Shown piece by piece: positions 1-8,961 of a DNA stretch of 64,000 nt. This stretch comes from Massilia niastensis DSM 21313. GTDB lineage: Bacteria > Pseudomonadota > Gammaproteobacteria > Burkholderiales > Burkholderiaceae_D. Made by a program: the position numbers and the translations under genes. The notes beneath the pieces were generated by a model that saw nothing but the letters and a program-made list of their open reading frames with translations, did no database searches and had not been told where the DNA came from. The stretch spans positions 62,001 through 126,000 of the forward strand of contig NZ_KB908083.1 in NCBI RefSeq assembly GCF_000382345.1, written 5' to 3'. Within the stretch, counting starts at the first letter, position 1, and every line of letters begins with the position of its first letter.

Positions 1-211
1 GATCGGCGCGCAGCTGCTGCACGAACTCGTAGCCGTCCATGGTCGGCATCAGGATGTCGGTGATGATCAGGTCGGGCCGCTCGGCGCGCGTGAGCGCCAG
101 CGCCTGCGCGCCGTCTTCCGCCTCCAGCAGCCGGTGACCCGTATAGCCGAGCAGGGCGCCGAGGAAGGCGCGGTTGCTCGGCCGATCGTCGACGATCAGG
201 ATCGTGGCCAT
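1..211 (-). CDS. Response regulator receiver domain protein, partial (C-terminus off the left edge)
   Basis: Only the first 70 codons are in the window, reading leftwards from an ATG at 211. They encode the start of a CheY-like receiver domain: MATILIVDDRPSNR supplies the acidic pocket (DD at residues 8-9) and LIITDILMPTMDGYEF supplies the phospho-acceptor Asp near residue 52 followed by the MPxMDG loop. The protein continues beyond base 1, so its output domain, if any, cannot be seen. It is divergent from ribBX, with about 350 bp between them. A stand-alone receiver and a hybrid kinase or diguanylate cyclase are all possible. The REC assignment itself is secure. Confidence 0.85.
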   Translation of the reverse strand, partial: MATILIVDDRPSNRAFLGALLGYTGHRLLEAEDGAQALALTRAERPDLIITDILMPTMDGYEFVQQLRAD

Positions 212-563
212 CAGGACAGCCTTGCCGCGATGGCGGCGCTGCCGCAAGAGAGGGGAACTACCGACATGGCAACTCCGGTGCGTATGCTGCCGCGGTCTCG
301 GGAAGGATGTGGCGGCGATGTTTTTATCATAATCGAGTCAAGCGTAAACGCCCACAATGTTGCGCATGAAAACGTTTTTAGCTTAACAATTCTACGCCGA
401 ACAAGCACCATTGTTGCCCATTTGCAACTCTGCTTGACGCGTTGACAGGCTTGTGCTGCCAACTTTGGGTGAGTCGGGGGTGGGAAAGCCGGCTGGAACG
501 CTGTAAATCCATTAAAATAGCGGATTGCACCCACGCACAACCTGTCCGCTCCAAGGAATTCGT
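212..563. other. Intergenic region between divergent response regulator and ribBX
   Basis: 352 bp without a convincing gene. The centre (about 315-430) is more AT-rich than its surroundings and probably holds the divergent promoters. A possible -10 for ribBX is TAAAAT at 513-518, without a good -35. A Shine-Dalgarno AAGGA lies at about 552-556. I looked for an FMN riboswitch and did not find the conserved RFN elements. Confidence 0.5.
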
Positions 564-1676
564 ATGTCTATCTCCAGCACCGAGGAAATCGTTGCCGAAA
601 TTCGTGCCGGCCGCATGGTCATTCTGGTCGATGAAGAGGATCGCGAGAATGAAGGCGACCTCGTGCTCGCCGCCGATTTCGTCACGCCCGATGCCATCAA
701 TTTCATGATTCGCCATGCGCGCGGCCTGGTGTGCCTGACCCTGACCGAGGAACGCTGCAACCAGCTGGCGCTGCCGATGATGACGACGCGTAACGGCACC
801 TCGTTCGGGACCAATTTCACGGTGTCGATCGAGGCGGCCGAGGGCGTCACCACCGGCATCTCGGCGGCCGACCGCGCACGCACCATCCAGGTGGCCGTCA
901 GCAAGGACGCCACCCCGGACGACCTGGTGCAGCCCGGCCACATCTTCCCGCTGCGCGCCCAGAAGGGCGGCGTCCTGATGCGCGCCGGCCATACCGAAGC
1001 CGGCTGCGACCTGACCCAGATGGCGGGCCTGACCCCGGCCTCGGTGATCTGCGAGATCATCAAGGAAGACGGCACCATGGCGCGCCTGCCGGACCTGATC
1101 GAATTCGCGAAGGAACACAATCTCAAGATCGGCACCATCGCCGACCTGATCCACTACCGCAGCCAGAACGAGTCGCTGGTCGAGAAGGTGGCCGAGCGTC
1201 CGCTGTCGACCGAGCACGGCGAGTTCAGGCTGATCGCCTTCCGCGACACGCCGAGCGGTTCGGCCCACCTGGCCCTGGTGCACGGCGAGATGTCGCCGGA
1301 ACACGAGGCGCTGGTGCGCGTGCACCAGCCGGTGTCGCTGCTCGACATGCTGGAAAACCGCGCCACCACCCACTCGTGGGACATGGCCTCGGCCATGCGC
1401 GCCATCCAGAAGAGCGAGCGCGGCGTGATCGTGCTGCTCAACTGCGGCGAGACCGCCGAGCAGCTGTTCGCGCAGTTCGCGCCGCGCGACGGCAAGGAGG
1501 GGCGCGCCAGCGCGCGCGCCGCGTCGATGGACCTGCGCACCTACGGCATCGGCGCCCAGATCCTGCGCGACCTGGGCGTGGGCAAGATGCAGCTGCTGGC
1601 CAATCCGCGCAAGATGCCGTCGATGACGGGCTTCGACCTGGAAGTCACCGGCTACCTGCCGTGCCCGGGTGTTTGA
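564..1676 (+). CDS. ribBA: RibBX: 3,4-dihydroxy-2-butanone-4-phosphate synthase with degenerate GTP cyclohydrolase II domain
   Basis: 370 aa. The N-terminal domain (about residues 1-200) is a DHBP synthase, which converts ribulose 5-phosphate to DHBP and formate for riboflavin synthesis. DEEDRENEGD (23-32) and TEAGCDLTQMAGL carry its acidic and substrate-binding residues. The C-terminal domain is GTP cyclohydrolase II-like (ends with GFDLEVTGYLP) but lacks the zinc-binding C-x10-C-x-C motif and the GTP-binding RQEGRGIGL-type motif. In their place it reads LLDMLENRATTHSW and IVLLNCGETAEQLF. This matches the RibBX type, in which the second domain has no cyclohydrolase activity, so a separate ribA should exist elsewhere. 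The ATG at 564 was preferred to an upstream in-frame ATG at 525 because AAGGA lies just before it and the family starts there. ribH follows after 49 bp. Confidence 0.93.
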   Translation: MSISSTEEIVAEIRAGRMVILVDEEDRENEGDLVLAADFVTPDAINFMIRHARGLVCLTLTEERCNQLALPMMTTRNGTSFGTNFTVSIEAAEGVTTGISAADRARTIQVAVSKDATPDDLVQPGHIFPLRAQKGGVLMRAGHTEAGCDLTQMAGLTPASVICEIIKEDGTMARLPDLIEFAKEHNLKIGTIADLIHYRSQNESLVEKVAERPLSTEHGEFRLIAFRDTPSGSAHLALVHGEMSPEHEALVRVHQPVSLLDMLENRATTHSWDMASAMRAIQKSERGVIVLLNCGETAEQLFAQFAPRDGKEGRASARAASMDLRTYGIGAQILRDLGVGKMQLLANPRKMPSMTGFDLEVTGYLPCPGV

Positions 1677-1725
1677 GCGTCCGCATTAGAATTCACTTAC
1701 ACAGACAAGATAAAAGAGGTCAGCC

Positions 1726-2205
1726 ATGACGGTAGGAACTTTTGAAAGCAATCTGGCAGGCGAAGGCCTGCGCATCGGGATCGTGCAGGCCCGTTTCAAC
1801 GCCGACGTCGGCCATGGCCTGCTGTCGTCCTGCCTGGCCGAGCTCAAGCGCCTGGGCGTGGCCGACGAGGACATCCTGCACGTGACCGTGCCGGGCGCCC
1901 TGGAAATCCCGCTGGCGCTGCAGAAGATGGCTGAAACCCAGCAGTTCGACGCCCTGATCGCGCTGGGCGCGGTGATCCGCGGCGAGACCTACCATTTCGA
2001 ACTGGTCTCGAACGAATCGGGCGCCGGCATCACCCGCATCGGCCTGGACTACGGCATGCCGATCGCGAACGCCGTGCTGACCACCGAAACCGACGAGCAG
2101 GCGGAAGTCCGCATGGCCGAGAAGGGCGCCGACGCGGCGCGTGTCGCGGTCGAGATGTCCAACCTGCTGATCGGGCTCGAAGAGCTGTCGGCAGAGGAAG
2201 AGTAA
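1726..2205 (+). CDS. ribH: 6,7-dimethyl-8-ribityllumazine synthase
   Basis: 159 aa, full family length. The enzyme condenses DHBP (made by the upstream RibBX) with 5-amino-6-ribitylaminouracil to give lumazine, the penultimate riboflavin intermediate. It normally assembles into pentamers or 60-meric shells. Diagnostic segments are the N-terminal [28 protein letters not shown] and [19 protein letters not shown], which contains the catalytic His region. An AGAGGT Shine-Dalgarno sequence lies upstream of the ATG. It sits between ribBX and nusB on the same strand with short gaps, the usual proteobacterial rib-nusB operon order. Confidence 0.96.
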   Translation: MTVGTFESNLAGEGLRIGIVQARFNADVGHGLLSSCLAELKRLGVADEDILHVTVPGALEIPLALQKMAETQQFDALIALGAVIRGETYHFELVSNESGAGITRIGLDYGMPIANAVLTTETDEQAEVRMAEKGADAARVAVEMSNLLIGLEELSAEEE

Positions 2206-2222
2206 TCAGAGAAGGTAACAAG

Positions 2223-2693
2223 ATGACTGACAAGAGTACGCACGCCAATCCCAGCAAGAATCGCACGCCGCGCCACCGCGCGCGCGAGTTCGCGCTGCAG
2301 GGGCTGTATCAATGGCTGCTGAACAATGAACCGGCACGCAGCATCGCCACCAACATCCGCAGCGCCCATGGTTTCGAGAAGGCCGACGGCGAGTTCTTCT
2401 CCGCGCTGCTCAACGGCACGATCAGCACCTCGATCGAGCTGCGCGAATCGATCGCCCCGCTGATCGACCGCAGCCTGGCCGAGCTGTCGCCGATCGAGCA
2501 CGCGGTGCTGCTGCTGGGCGCCTACGAGCTGAAGAACCACCCGGAAATCCCGTACCGCGTCGTGATCAACGAAGCGGTCGAGCTGACCAAGTCCTTCGGC
2601 GGCATCGACGGCCACAAGTACGTCAACGGCGTGCTGGACCGCCTGGCCTCGACCCTGCGTCCGGATGAAGTGACGGCGGGCGGACGCGGCTGA
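2223..2693 (+). CDS. nusB: Transcription antitermination factor NusB
   Basis: 156 aa, all-alpha NusB fold. NusB pairs with NusE (S10) on boxA RNA and takes part in rRNA antitermination. Recognisable segments are RHRAREFALQGLYQWLL near the N-terminus, the central SPIEHAVLLLGAYEL, and the C-terminal PYRVVINEAVELTKSFGG and KYVNGVLDRLA. A basic leader of about 20 residues (TDKSTHANPSKNRTPRHR) precedes the fold, as in other Burkholderiales. It begins 17 bp after the ribH stop with GAAGG upstream of the ATG, so it is probably cotranscribed with ribH. A strong terminator follows. Confidence 0.96.
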   Translation: MTDKSTHANPSKNRTPRHRAREFALQGLYQWLLNNEPARSIATNIRSAHGFEKADGEFFSALLNGTISTSIELRESIAPLIDRSLAELSPIEHAVLLLGAYELKNHPEIPYRVVINEAVELTKSFGGIDGHKYVNGVLDRLASTLRPDEVTAGGRG

Positions 2694-2711
2694 TCGCGTT
2701 CGCGCCCGACC

Positions 2712-2747
2712 AAGCCACCGCGCGCGAGCCCGGTGGCTTTTTTTTTT
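2712..2747 (+). terminator. Rho-independent terminator after nusB
   Basis: A GC-rich stem (AAGCCACCG at 2712-2720 pairing with CGGTGGCTT at 2731-2739) is followed by an uninterrupted run of about nine T. It ends the ribBX-ribH-nusB transcription unit. Confidence 0.92.
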
Positions 2748-2751
2748 GGTT

Positions 2752-3090
2752 CGGGGTCAGGTCTGTCATTCGGACATGGACGCACAATCCTTGCGAAATC
2801 TCAGCACGGTTTTAAGTATGCTGAGACTTTTTTCCTCGTTCCGACATGGTCTGTGATGCGCGGTCGCGGTGACAAATGTGGGCCGAGCATTGACGGGTTT
2901 GGGATAAGCAAGCCAGCATGTTGAGATAGCGCAAAGGTGCACGGCCGGTGTCCGAATGACAGACCTGACCCTGAATGCGTTTGCTCTTGGGATAAGCAAG
3001 CCAGCATGTTGAGATAGCGTAAAGGTGTACGACCGGTGTCCGAATGACAGACCTGACCCTGAATGCGTTTGCTCTATATATATATATATA
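2752..3090. repeat. Repeat patch: 88-bp tandem repeat, inverted 24-bp partner and a TA microsatellite
   Basis: Two direct copies with a period of 88 bp (2901-2988 and 2989-3075) start with GGGATAAGCAAGCCAGCATG and end with GAATGCGTTTGCTC. They differ by three visible transitions (around 2932-2944). Each copy contains TGTCCGAATGACAGACCTGA. The reverse complement of that segment (GGGGTCAGGTCTGTCATTCG) lies at 2754-2773, about 180 bp away, so the first block is inverted relative to the tandem copies. The second copy runs into (TA)8 at 3075-3090. I see no gene here; the short frames in it are artefacts of repeated sequence. It separates the nusB terminator from the terminator of the convergent transglycosylase gene. 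Confidence 0.85.
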
Positions 3091-3162
3091 GATGGCGCGG
3101 GGATGTGCTGCAGCGGCGGACGCGAAGCGTCCTTTCCGGCCTGTGCCCTCAAGCGGGCGCCC

Positions 3163-3188
3163 AAAAAAAAGCCACCGTCTTCGGTGGC
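3163..3188 (-). terminator. Rho-independent terminator of the transglycosylase gene
   Basis: A seven-base-pair stem (GCCACCG at 3171-3177 with CGGTGGC at 3182-3188) and tetraloop are followed on the minus strand by eight T (3163-3170). It lies 21 bp beyond the stop codon of the minus-strand gene. Its stem is nearly the same as that of the nusB terminator. Confidence 0.9.
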
Positions 3189-3209
3189 ACGCGAGGAGTG
3201 CTTTGCGTA

Positions 3210-4106
3210 TTACAGCCCTGCCAGCGTTTCCGCCGCCTGGCCGCCTTCCGCGGTCGCCACGGTCGGCTTCGCGGGCGGCGCCTCGGCCGGCTTGCTGACG
3301 ACGGTCTGGGTCGGCACCGACCTGGTCACGGTCGGCACCTTGTGACCCTTGGCCACCTGCTTCAGGCGGCGGTATTCGGCCAGTACCTTCGAGCCGTAGC
3401 CGGAATCGGTTTCCAGGTCGGCCGCGCCCACATAGGTCTTCAGGCCGCCCTCGACCGAGCCGGTGCGCTTCACGTAATCCTTCAGGATCAGGGCGCCGAC
3501 ACGGATGTTGGCGACCGGGTTCAGCGCCGCCTGCTGGCCGCCCACTTCGGCGAACTTGTCGTGATGGACCTTGGCCATCACCTGCATCAGGCCCTTGGCG
3601 CCCACCGGGCTTTCCGCGAACGGGTTCAGGCCGGATTCGATCGCCATCACCGCCAGGATCAGCAGCGGATCGAGCTTGACCTCGTGCGCCGTCATGTAGG
3701 CGGTCGAGACCAGCATGTTGGCGGCGTCGCTGGCGACGCGGTAGCGCTTCGACAGCCAGTCGGTGACCCATTGCTGCTGCTTGGTGTTGGCCAGCGCCGG
3801 ATGGGACGCCGCATGGGTCGTTTCCTCGGCCACGGCCTCGGTGGTTGCCACCGGGGCCGGCGCAGCAGGCGCGGTCACCACGATGGTGGGTTGCTGCGGA
3901 TGCAGCAATTGGGAGACGCGCTTGGCGACATCCTCATTGGTATACAGCACTGCGAGCATCGCGATTGCCGAAAGACCGAACATGGTCAGCGTATATCGTG
4001 CGGTCGTCAATAAACCGCGTACCGCTTTCGTCACGGAAGACACCGTGACAGGCTGGCCGGCCTTGGATTGCACGAGCCTTGCGCTCGTGGTGAAACGATG
4101 CATCAT
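3210..4106 (-). CDS. Lytic transglycosylase (SLT domain), membrane-anchored
   Basis: 298 aa. Residues about 37-54 form one hydrophobic segment (FGLSAIAMLAVLYT) after a basic N-terminus, so the protein is probably an inner-membrane signal anchor with its domain in the periplasm. After a Pro/Ala-rich linker comes the SLT domain: LILAVMAIESGLNPFAESPVGAKG holds the catalytic Glu in AIES, followed by GLMQVMAKVHHD and NIRVGALILKDY. Such enzymes cleave peptidoglycan to 1,6-anhydro-muropeptides. The C-terminus (about 255-298) is low-complexity Thr/Pro/Ala. Two consecutive ATG codons (4106, 4103) follow an AGGGGA Shine-Dalgarno. It is monocistronic and bounded by its own terminator. Which transglycosylase subfamily it belongs to is not clear. 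Confidence 0.88.
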   Translation of the reverse strand: MMHRFTTSARLVQSKAGQPVTVSSVTKAVRGLLTTARYTLTMFGLSAIAMLAVLYTNEDVAKRVSQLLHPQQPTIVVTAPAAPAPVATTEAVAEETTHAASHPALANTKQQQWVTDWLSKRYRVASDAANMLVSTAYMTAHEVKLDPLLILAVMAIESGLNPFAESPVGAKGLMQVMAKVHHDKFAEVGGQQAALNPVANIRVGALILKDYVKRTGSVEGGLKTYVGAADLETDSGYGSKVLAEYRRLKQVAKGHKVPTVTRSVPTQTVVSKPAEAPPAKPTVATAEGGQAAETLAGL

Positions 4107-4583
4107 CGTATTCCCCTTTGTCGCGGCAAAAACGATCCTGTCGCGGCGCGCGAGCGCTACGTTAGGGTGTGCATTTGCCGTGCATCAGAAAAATCGTCTA
4201 TCGCCGCGGGGCGAATAACGCCGTCATTGCCTTGCTTCAGCTGGACTGCTAACCCATGGCGGGCAGAGAAACCAGTAGCTCAACAACTGTCTCGGGGATC
4301 TGGGCAGACGCCCAATGAAAACACTCCTCAAAATGTCATGTGGGGCCCCGACCCCGTGAATGCATGAGAACAGGCTAAAATCATGTCAAAACGATCCTGC
4401 TTGCCTCATCAAGTAAGACGGATTGTAGGGGCGACTTTTATATCAAGTCAACCCTAGCACCTTGATTCTTTATTACTTTTAGGTCTGACTTTCCAGTGGC
4501 GTTGAAAAAAATTCTTTCAAAATCAGTTAGTTGGAGCAGACTCTTCACTAAGCTTCTATAGTCGAGAAAACGAAAAAAAGTTG
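4107..4583. other. Intergenic region between divergent transglycosylase gene and ubiD
   Basis: 477 bp without a supportable gene. The right half (about 4370-4583) is AT-rich relative to the chromosome and probably carries the ubiD promoter. TAGGTCTGACT at about 4480 recurs in the island at about 38140, and resembles the GTCTGTCATT-type core of the 2.75-3.0 kb repeat patch. It may be a remnant of the same repeat family. Confidence 0.4.
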
Positions 4584-6068
4584 ATGAAATATACAGATTT
4601 ACGGGATTTCATGACCCAACTGGATGCCATGGGCGAGCTCAAGCGGGTCGACATCCCGGTATCGCCGCACCTCGAGATGACCGAAGTGTGCGACCGTACC
4701 CTGCGCGCCGGCGGTCCGGCCTTGCTGTTTACCCGACCCGGCGGCCACACGATCCCGGTGCTGGGCAACCTGTTCGGCACCCCGCGCCGGGTGGCGCTGG
4801 GCATGGGCGCCGACGATGTCGGCGAGCTGCGCCGCATCGGCCACGTGCTGGCGCGCCTGAAGGAGCCTGAACCGCCCAAGGGCTTCAAGGACATCATGGG
4901 CCTGGGCTCGCTCGTGAAGGCGGTCTGGGACATGGCGCCGAAGGAAGTACGCGGCGCACCCTGCCAGGAAATCGTGTGGGAAGGGCAGGACGTCGACCTG
5001 GGACGGCTGCCGATCCAGCACTGCTGGCCGGGCGACGTCGCACCCCTGATCACCTGGGGCCTGGTGATCACCAAGGGTCCGAACAAGAAACGCCAGAACC
5101 TGGGCATCTACCGCCAGCAGGTGCTGGGGCCGAACAAGGTCATCATGCGCTGGCTGGCGCACCGCGGCGGCGCGCTCGATTTCCGCGAGCACGCGCTGGC
5201 CCACCCCGGCAAGCCGTATCCGATCGCGGTGGCCCTGGGCGCCGACCCGGCCACCATCCTCGGCGCCGTCACGCCGGTTCCCGACAGCCTGTCCGAATAC
5301 CAGTTCGCCGGCCTGCTGCGCGGCAGCCGCACGACCCTGGTGAAGGCGATCGGCAGCGAGCTGCGCGTGCCGGCCTCCGCCGAGATCGTGCTGGAAGGGC
5401 ATATCTACCCGGATCCGAACCACCCGTCCGGCTTCGAGCACGCGCTCGAAGGCCCGTACGGCGACCACACCGGCTATTACAACGAACAGGACAGCTTCCC
5501 GGTGTTCACCATCGACCGCATCACCATGCGCCGCGATCCCATCTATCACTCCACCTACACCGGCAAGCCGCCCGACGAGCCGGCGGTGCTGGGCGTGGCG
5601 CTGAACGAGGTGTTCATCCCGCTGCTGCAGAAGCAGTTCAGCGAGATCACCGACTTCTACCTGCCGCCCGAAGGCTGCAGCTACCGCATGGCGGTGGTGC
5701 AGATGCGCAAGCAGTACGCGGGCCACGCCAAGCGCGTGATGTTCGGGGTCTGGAGCTTCCTGCGCCAGTTCATGTATACCAAGTTCATCGTGGTGGTGGA
5801 CGAGGACGTCGACGTGCGCGACTGGAAGGAAGTGATCTGGGCGATCACGACCCGGGTCGACCCGGCCCGCGACACCGTCATGGTCGACAACACGCCGATC
5901 GACTACCTCGACTTCGCGTCGCCGATCAGCGGACTGGGCAGCAAGATGGGCATCGACGCCACCAACAAGTGGCCGGGCGAGACCAATCGCGAGTGGGGCA
6001 CCCCGATCGTGATGGACCCCAGGGTCAAGGAAAAGGTCGACGCGATCTGGCAGCAACTGGGGATCTAA
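4584..6068 (+). CDS. ubiD: UbiD family decarboxylase (3-octaprenyl-4-hydroxybenzoate carboxy-lyase)
   Basis: 494 aa, close to the usual UbiD length. It is a prenylated-FMN-dependent decarboxylase removing the carboxyl group of the prenylated 4-hydroxybenzoate intermediate in ubiquinone synthesis. It needs prFMN made by UbiX, which is not in this window. Characteristic segments are [16 protein letters not shown] at the N-terminus, [20 protein letters not shown] in the middle, FVIVVD-type [20 protein letters not shown], and the C-terminal [26 protein letters not shown] chose the ATG at 4584; an in-frame TTG immediately upstream (4581) would add one residue. No strong Shine-Dalgarno is visible. 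It is followed by its own terminator. Confidence 0.95.
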   Translation: MKYTDLRDFMTQLDAMGELKRVDIPVSPHLEMTEVCDRTLRAGGPALLFTRPGGHTIPVLGNLFGTPRRVALGMGADDVGELRRIGHVLARLKEPEPPKGFKDIMGLGSLVKAVWDMAPKEVRGAPCQEIVWEGQDVDLGRLPIQHCWPGDVAPLITWGLVITKGPNKKRQNLGIYRQQVLGPNKVIMRWLAHRGGALDFREHALAHPGKPYPIAVALGADPATILGAVTPVPDSLSEYQFAGLLRGSRTTLVKAIGSELRVPASAEIVLEGHIYPDPNHPSGFEHALEGPYGDHTGYYNEQDSFPVFTIDRITMRRDPIYHSTYTGKPPDEPAVLGVALNEVFIPLLQKQFSEITDFYLPPEGCSYRMAVVQMRKQYAGHAKRVMFGVWSFLRQFMYTKFIVVVDEDVDVRDWKEVIWAITTRVDPARDTVMVDNTPIDYLDFASPISGLGSKMGIDATNKWPGETNREWGTPIVMDPRVKEKVDAIWQQLGI

Positions 6069-6077
6069 ACGAGTTAG

Positions 6078-6102
6078 CGGCCGGAATTTTCCGGCCGTTT
6101 TC
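6078..6102 (+). terminator. Rho-independent terminator after ubiD
   Basis: A palindromic stem (CGGCCGGAA against TTCCGGCCG) is followed by a short T run (TTTTCC), 10 bp past the ubiD stop and just upstream of the 4.5S RNA promoter. Confidence 0.8.
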
Positions 6103-6121
6103 CAAAAGCCGTGCCGTGAGG

Positions 6122-6127
6122 TATAAT
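6122..6127 (+). promoter_or_regulatory. -10 box of the 4.5S RNA gene
   Basis: A consensus TATAAT lies 8 nt before the predicted 5' end of the 4.5S RNA, at the expected distance from a start site. No clear -35 is seen, which is common when the -10 is perfect. Confidence 0.7.
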
Positions 6128-6134
6128 GGCTGCT

Positions 6135-6230
6135 GGCGGGCCCCTGCGCATTGTGGCATGGTTTACCTGGTCAGGTCGGGAACGAAGCAGCCAAAGCCGT
6201 TCACCGCAAGTGCCGCAGATCAGGCTCGCC
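6135..6230 (+). ncRNA. ffs: 4.5S RNA, signal recognition particle RNA (small bacterial type)
   Basis: The near-invariant Ffh-binding core GGTCAGGTCGGGAACGAAGC occurs at about 6169-6188, with AGCAGCCAA following, as in Escherichia coli 4.5S RNA. The ends pair into a long hairpin: GGCGGGCC (6135-6142) with GGCTCGCC (6223-6230), and inner CTGCG with CGCAG. The length of about 96 nt fits the short SRP RNA class. With Ffh it targets nascent membrane proteins to FtsY and the translocon. Its position between ubiD and dnaX is typical of Betaproteobacteria. Exact ends are inferred from pairing. Confidence 0.93.
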
Positions 6231-6403
6231 TCTTATCTTCCCTCCCGTTGTCGCTCCCACCTTCGTTCCTTCTTCATTGCCGGCCCTTGTTGCGCCCGCG
6301 AAGGCCATCACGCGTCCATGCCGCACCCGCCTGCGCGGCGTGATTGCCGCCGGGCACGGTCGCAATTGTTCGCGGCAACGCACAACTGCGGTAAAATCTC
6401 GAC

Positions 6404-8557
6404 ATGTCCTATCAAGTCCTCGCCCGCAAATACCGCCCCAAGAATTTCGAAACGCTGGTCGGCCAGGAGCACGTGGTCCGTGCACTGAGCCACGCGTTGC
6501 GGACGGGCCGCCTGCACCACGCCTACCTGTTCACGGGCACGCGCGGGGTCGGCAAGACCACGCTGTCGCGCATCCTGGCCAAGTCGCTCAACTGCACCGG
6601 AACCGACGGGCAGGGCGACATCACGGCCGAGCCCTGCGGCGCCTGCGAAGCCTGCCGCGCGATCGACGCCGGCCGCTTCGTCGACTATATCGAGATGGAT
6701 GCGGCGTCCAACCGCGGCGTCGACGAGATGGCCCAGCTGCTCGAGCAGGCGGTGTATGCGCCGAGCAATGCGCGCTTCAAGGTCTACATGATCGACGAGG
6801 TGCACATGCTGACCAACCACGCGTTCAACGCGATGCTCAAGACGCTCGAGGAACCGCCGCCGCACGTCAAGTTCATCCTCGCGACCACCGACCCGCAAAA
6901 GATCCCGGTCACGGTGCTGTCGCGCTGCCTGCAGTTCAACCTCAAGCAGATGCCGCCGGGGCATATCGTCGGCCACCTGGAGAACATCCTGGGCCAGGAA
7001 GGCGTCACGTTCGAGCAGCCGGCGCTGCGCCTGCTGGCGCAGGGCGCCCATGGTTCGATGCGCGACGCGCTGTCCCTCACCGACCAGGCGATCGCCTATG
7101 CCGCCGGCCAGGTCACGCTGGATGCGGTGCAGGGCATGCTGGGCGCGCTCGACCAGAGCTACCTGGTGCGCCTGCTCGACGCGCTGGTGGCGCAGGACGG
7201 CGCCGACCTGATGGCGGTGGCCGATGAAATGGCCAGCCGCAGCCTGTCGTACAACGGCGCGCTGCAAGACCTCGGCACCCTGCTGCACCGCATCGCGCTG
7301 GCGCAGACGGTGCCGTCGGCGGTGCCGCAGGACCTGCCCGAGCTGGCCGACATCCTGCGCCTGGCCCAGGCCTTCGAGCCGCAGGAAGTGCAGCTGTATT
7401 ACCAGATCGCGGTCCACGGCCGCAACGAGATCGGCCTGGCGCCCGACGAATACGCCGGCTTCACCATGACCCTGCTGCGCATGCTGGCCTTTCGCCCCGG
7501 CCAGGGCGGCGCCGAGGCGCCGGCGGTAAGTGCTGCGCCGGCGACGGCGCCCGCACGCGCCGCCGCCGCGGCCGCCGTCAGCCATGCCGCCGTGGCCCCG
7601 CGCCTGGCAGCGCCGCCGCCCGCCGCGCCTTCCGCGCCGCCAGCCGGCAGGCCCGCGCCGCCGGCCGCCGCCAGTCCCGCTCCGGCGATGAACTCGGCGC
7701 GCGCCGCCATCAATGCCGCGCTCGAAGCGGCGCGTGCCGCCTCGGGCCGCTCGGGCGGCGCAAGGCGTCCGGAAGCCGCTCCCGCTGCAGCCCCGGCGCC
7801 GGCGCCGGCCCAGCCCGCGCCGCCGGCAGCCCCGGGCCCGGGCGCCGCGCTGCCGTCCGCGCCATCGGCCGGCGCCGCGGCTGCCTCGGCGGCGCCCGCG
7901 CGCGAAGCCGCAGCGCGGCCGCAGGCAGGTGCACCGGCCGCGGCCCCGCCCTGGGAACAGTCCCAGCCCAAGGCCATGGCCCAGCCGCAGCCGGCGATGC
8001 GCGGCCGCGAGGCGCCGGCCGAGGACGAGCCGCCATCCTGGGTCACCGAATTTTCCGACGACACCGCGGTCGCCGCCGAGGCCCAGGCCGTGGTCGCGCC
8101 GCCGCCGGTGCGCGCGTCCGCCGCGCCGCCGCATGCCTATGTCGTCACCCCGGTACCCGAGATCGGCTGGGACGGCAACTGGCCGGCCCTGGCCGGCGGC
8201 CTGGCGCTGCGTGGCGTGGCCCAGCAGCTGGCCCTGCAGACCGAGCTGATCAATTGCATCGCGGCGGAGCGCGCCGTCACCTTCCGCCTGCGCGTGCCGG
8301 TCGACACCCTGCGCGCCAGCGGCAACAGCGAGAAGCTGGCCGCGGCCCTGCAGGAGCGCTTCCCGGACCTGCGCGTCACCGTCGACACCGAGATCGGCCC
8401 CGTGTGGTACACCGCCGGCGCCGAGCAGAAGGCGGCGCGCGAGGAACTCCAGCGCCAGACCGAGGCGACCGTGGCCGCCGACCCCTTCGTACAGGAGATG
8501 GAACGCGGCTTCGGCGCGTTCATCGTGCCGGGCTCGGTGAAGCCCCCGGTCGCCTGA
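6404..8557 (+). CDS. dnaX: DNA polymerase III subunit gamma/tau
   Basis: 717 aa. It is the clamp-loader ATPase of the replicase. The AAA+ core shows Walker A GTRGVGKT (45-52), a zinc-binding Cys set at 64, 78, 81 and 84, DEVH (131-134), sensor-1 ATTDP and the SRC motif near 173-175. Residues about 370-555 form a long Ala/Pro-rich linker of low complexity. The C-terminal about 140 residues (from [15 protein letters not shown]) form the tau-specific domain that contacts the polymerase alpha subunit. I see no clear A-AAA-AAG slippery site, so production of a short gamma by frameshift is not supported. It heads the dnaX-ybaB-recR operon. TAAAAT at 6392-6397 lies close enough to the ATG that the mRNA could be leaderless. 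Confidence 0.96.
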   Translation: MSYQVLARKYRPKNFETLVGQEHVVRALSHALRTGRLHHAYLFTGTRGVGKTTLSRILAKSLNCTGTDGQGDITAEPCGACEACRAIDAGRFVDYIEMDAASNRGVDEMAQLLEQAVYAPSNARFKVYMIDEVHMLTNHAFNAMLKTLEEPPPHVKFILATTDPQKIPVTVLSRCLQFNLKQMPPGHIVGHLENILGQEGVTFEQPALRLLAQGAHGSMRDALSLTDQAIAYAAGQVTLDAVQGMLGALDQSYLVRLLDALVAQDGADLMAVADEMASRSLSYNGALQDLGTLLHRIALAQTVPSAVPQDLPELADILRLAQAFEPQEVQLYYQIAVHGRNEIGLAPDEYAGFTMTLLRMLAFRPGQGGAEAPAVSAAPATAPARAAAAAAVSHAAVAPRLAAPPPAAPSAPPAGRPAPPAAASPAPAMNSARAAINAALEAARAASGRSGGARRPEAAPAAAPAPAPAQPAPPAAPGPGAALPSAPSAGAAAASAAPAREAAARPQAGAPAAAPPWEQSQPKAMAQPQPAMRGREAPAEDEPPSWVTEFSDDTAVAAEAQAVVAPPPVRASAAPPHAYVVTPVPEIGWDGNWPALAGGLALRGVAQQLALQTELINCIAAERAVTFRLRVPVDTLRASGNSEKLAAALQERFPDLRVTVDTEIGPVWYTAGAEQKAAREELQRQTEATVAADPFVQEMERGFGAFIVPGSVKPPVA

Positions 8558-8594
8558 ACCGTTCAACCCATCCCGATTTATTGGAGATAGCACC

Positions 8595-8921
8595 ATGATG
8601 AAAAACCAGCTCGCAGGCTTGATGAAACAGGCGCAAGCCATGCAGGACAACATGAAGAAGGCGCAGGAGCAGCTGGCTCTGATCGAAGTCGAGGGCCAGT
8701 CGGGCGCCGGCCTCGTCAAGGTCGTGATGACCTGCAAGAACGACGTCAAGCGCGTCACCATCGACCCTTCGCTGCTGGCCGATGACCGCGACATGCTGGA
8801 AGACCTGGTCGCCGCCGCGTTCAACGACGCCGTGCGCAAGGCCGAGGCCACCGCCGCCGAGAAGATGAGCGGCCTGACCGCCGGCATGCCGCTGCCGCCC
8901 GGCTTCAAGATGCCGTTCTAA
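8595..8921 (+). CDS. YbaB/EbfC family nucleoid-associated protein
   Basis: 108 aa, typical for the family. These are small dimeric DNA-binding proteins encoded between dnaX and recR in most proteobacteria. The N-terminal helix ([26 protein letters not shown] begins it) is Gln/Met/Lys-rich. The conserved core follows: [28 protein letters not shown] and [15 protein letters not shown]. The tail [12 protein letters not shown] is the usual C-terminal signature. A TTGGAG Shine-Dalgarno lies 8 nt before the first of two consecutive ATG codons. It starts 37 bp after dnaX. Confidence 0.95.
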   Translation: MMKNQLAGLMKQAQAMQDNMKKAQEQLALIEVEGQSGAGLVKVVMTCKNDVKRVTIDPSLLADDRDMLEDLVAAAFNDAVRKAEATAAEKMSGLTAGMPLPPGFKMPF

Positions 8922-8929
8922 GGGATCCT

Positions 8930-8954
8930 GCCCGCTCGGCCATGCCGGGCGGGC
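8930..8954. other. GC-rich hairpin between ybaB and recR
   Basis: GCCCGCTCGGC (8930-8940) pairs with GCCGGGCGGGC (8944-8954) around a CAT loop with one mismatch. It has no T run and lies just before the recR start. It may attenuate recR translation or stabilise mRNA; this is inference. Confidence 0.4.
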
Positions 8955-8961
8955 ATCTCAC

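Noticed and set aside
438-563. FMN riboswitch upstream of ribBX
   Set aside because: The conserved RFN sequence blocks and closing stem were not found; only generic GC hairpins are present.
3074-3090. The (TA)8 run as a promoter -10 region
   Set aside because: It is a simple repeat at the end of a tandem unit with no downstream gene on the plus strand; the next gene is on the opposite strand and ends 120 bp away.
6404-8557. Programmed frameshift producing a short gamma form of DnaX
   Set aside because: No A-AAA-AAG-type slippery heptamer with downstream stem was seen near the end of the ATPase region.
6308-8908. An 866-codon open frame antisense to dnaX and ybaB
   Set aside because: It is a GC-rich shadow with His/Arg/Gly-rich low-complexity content and no family resemblance, while the plus strand encodes complete dnaX and ybaB.
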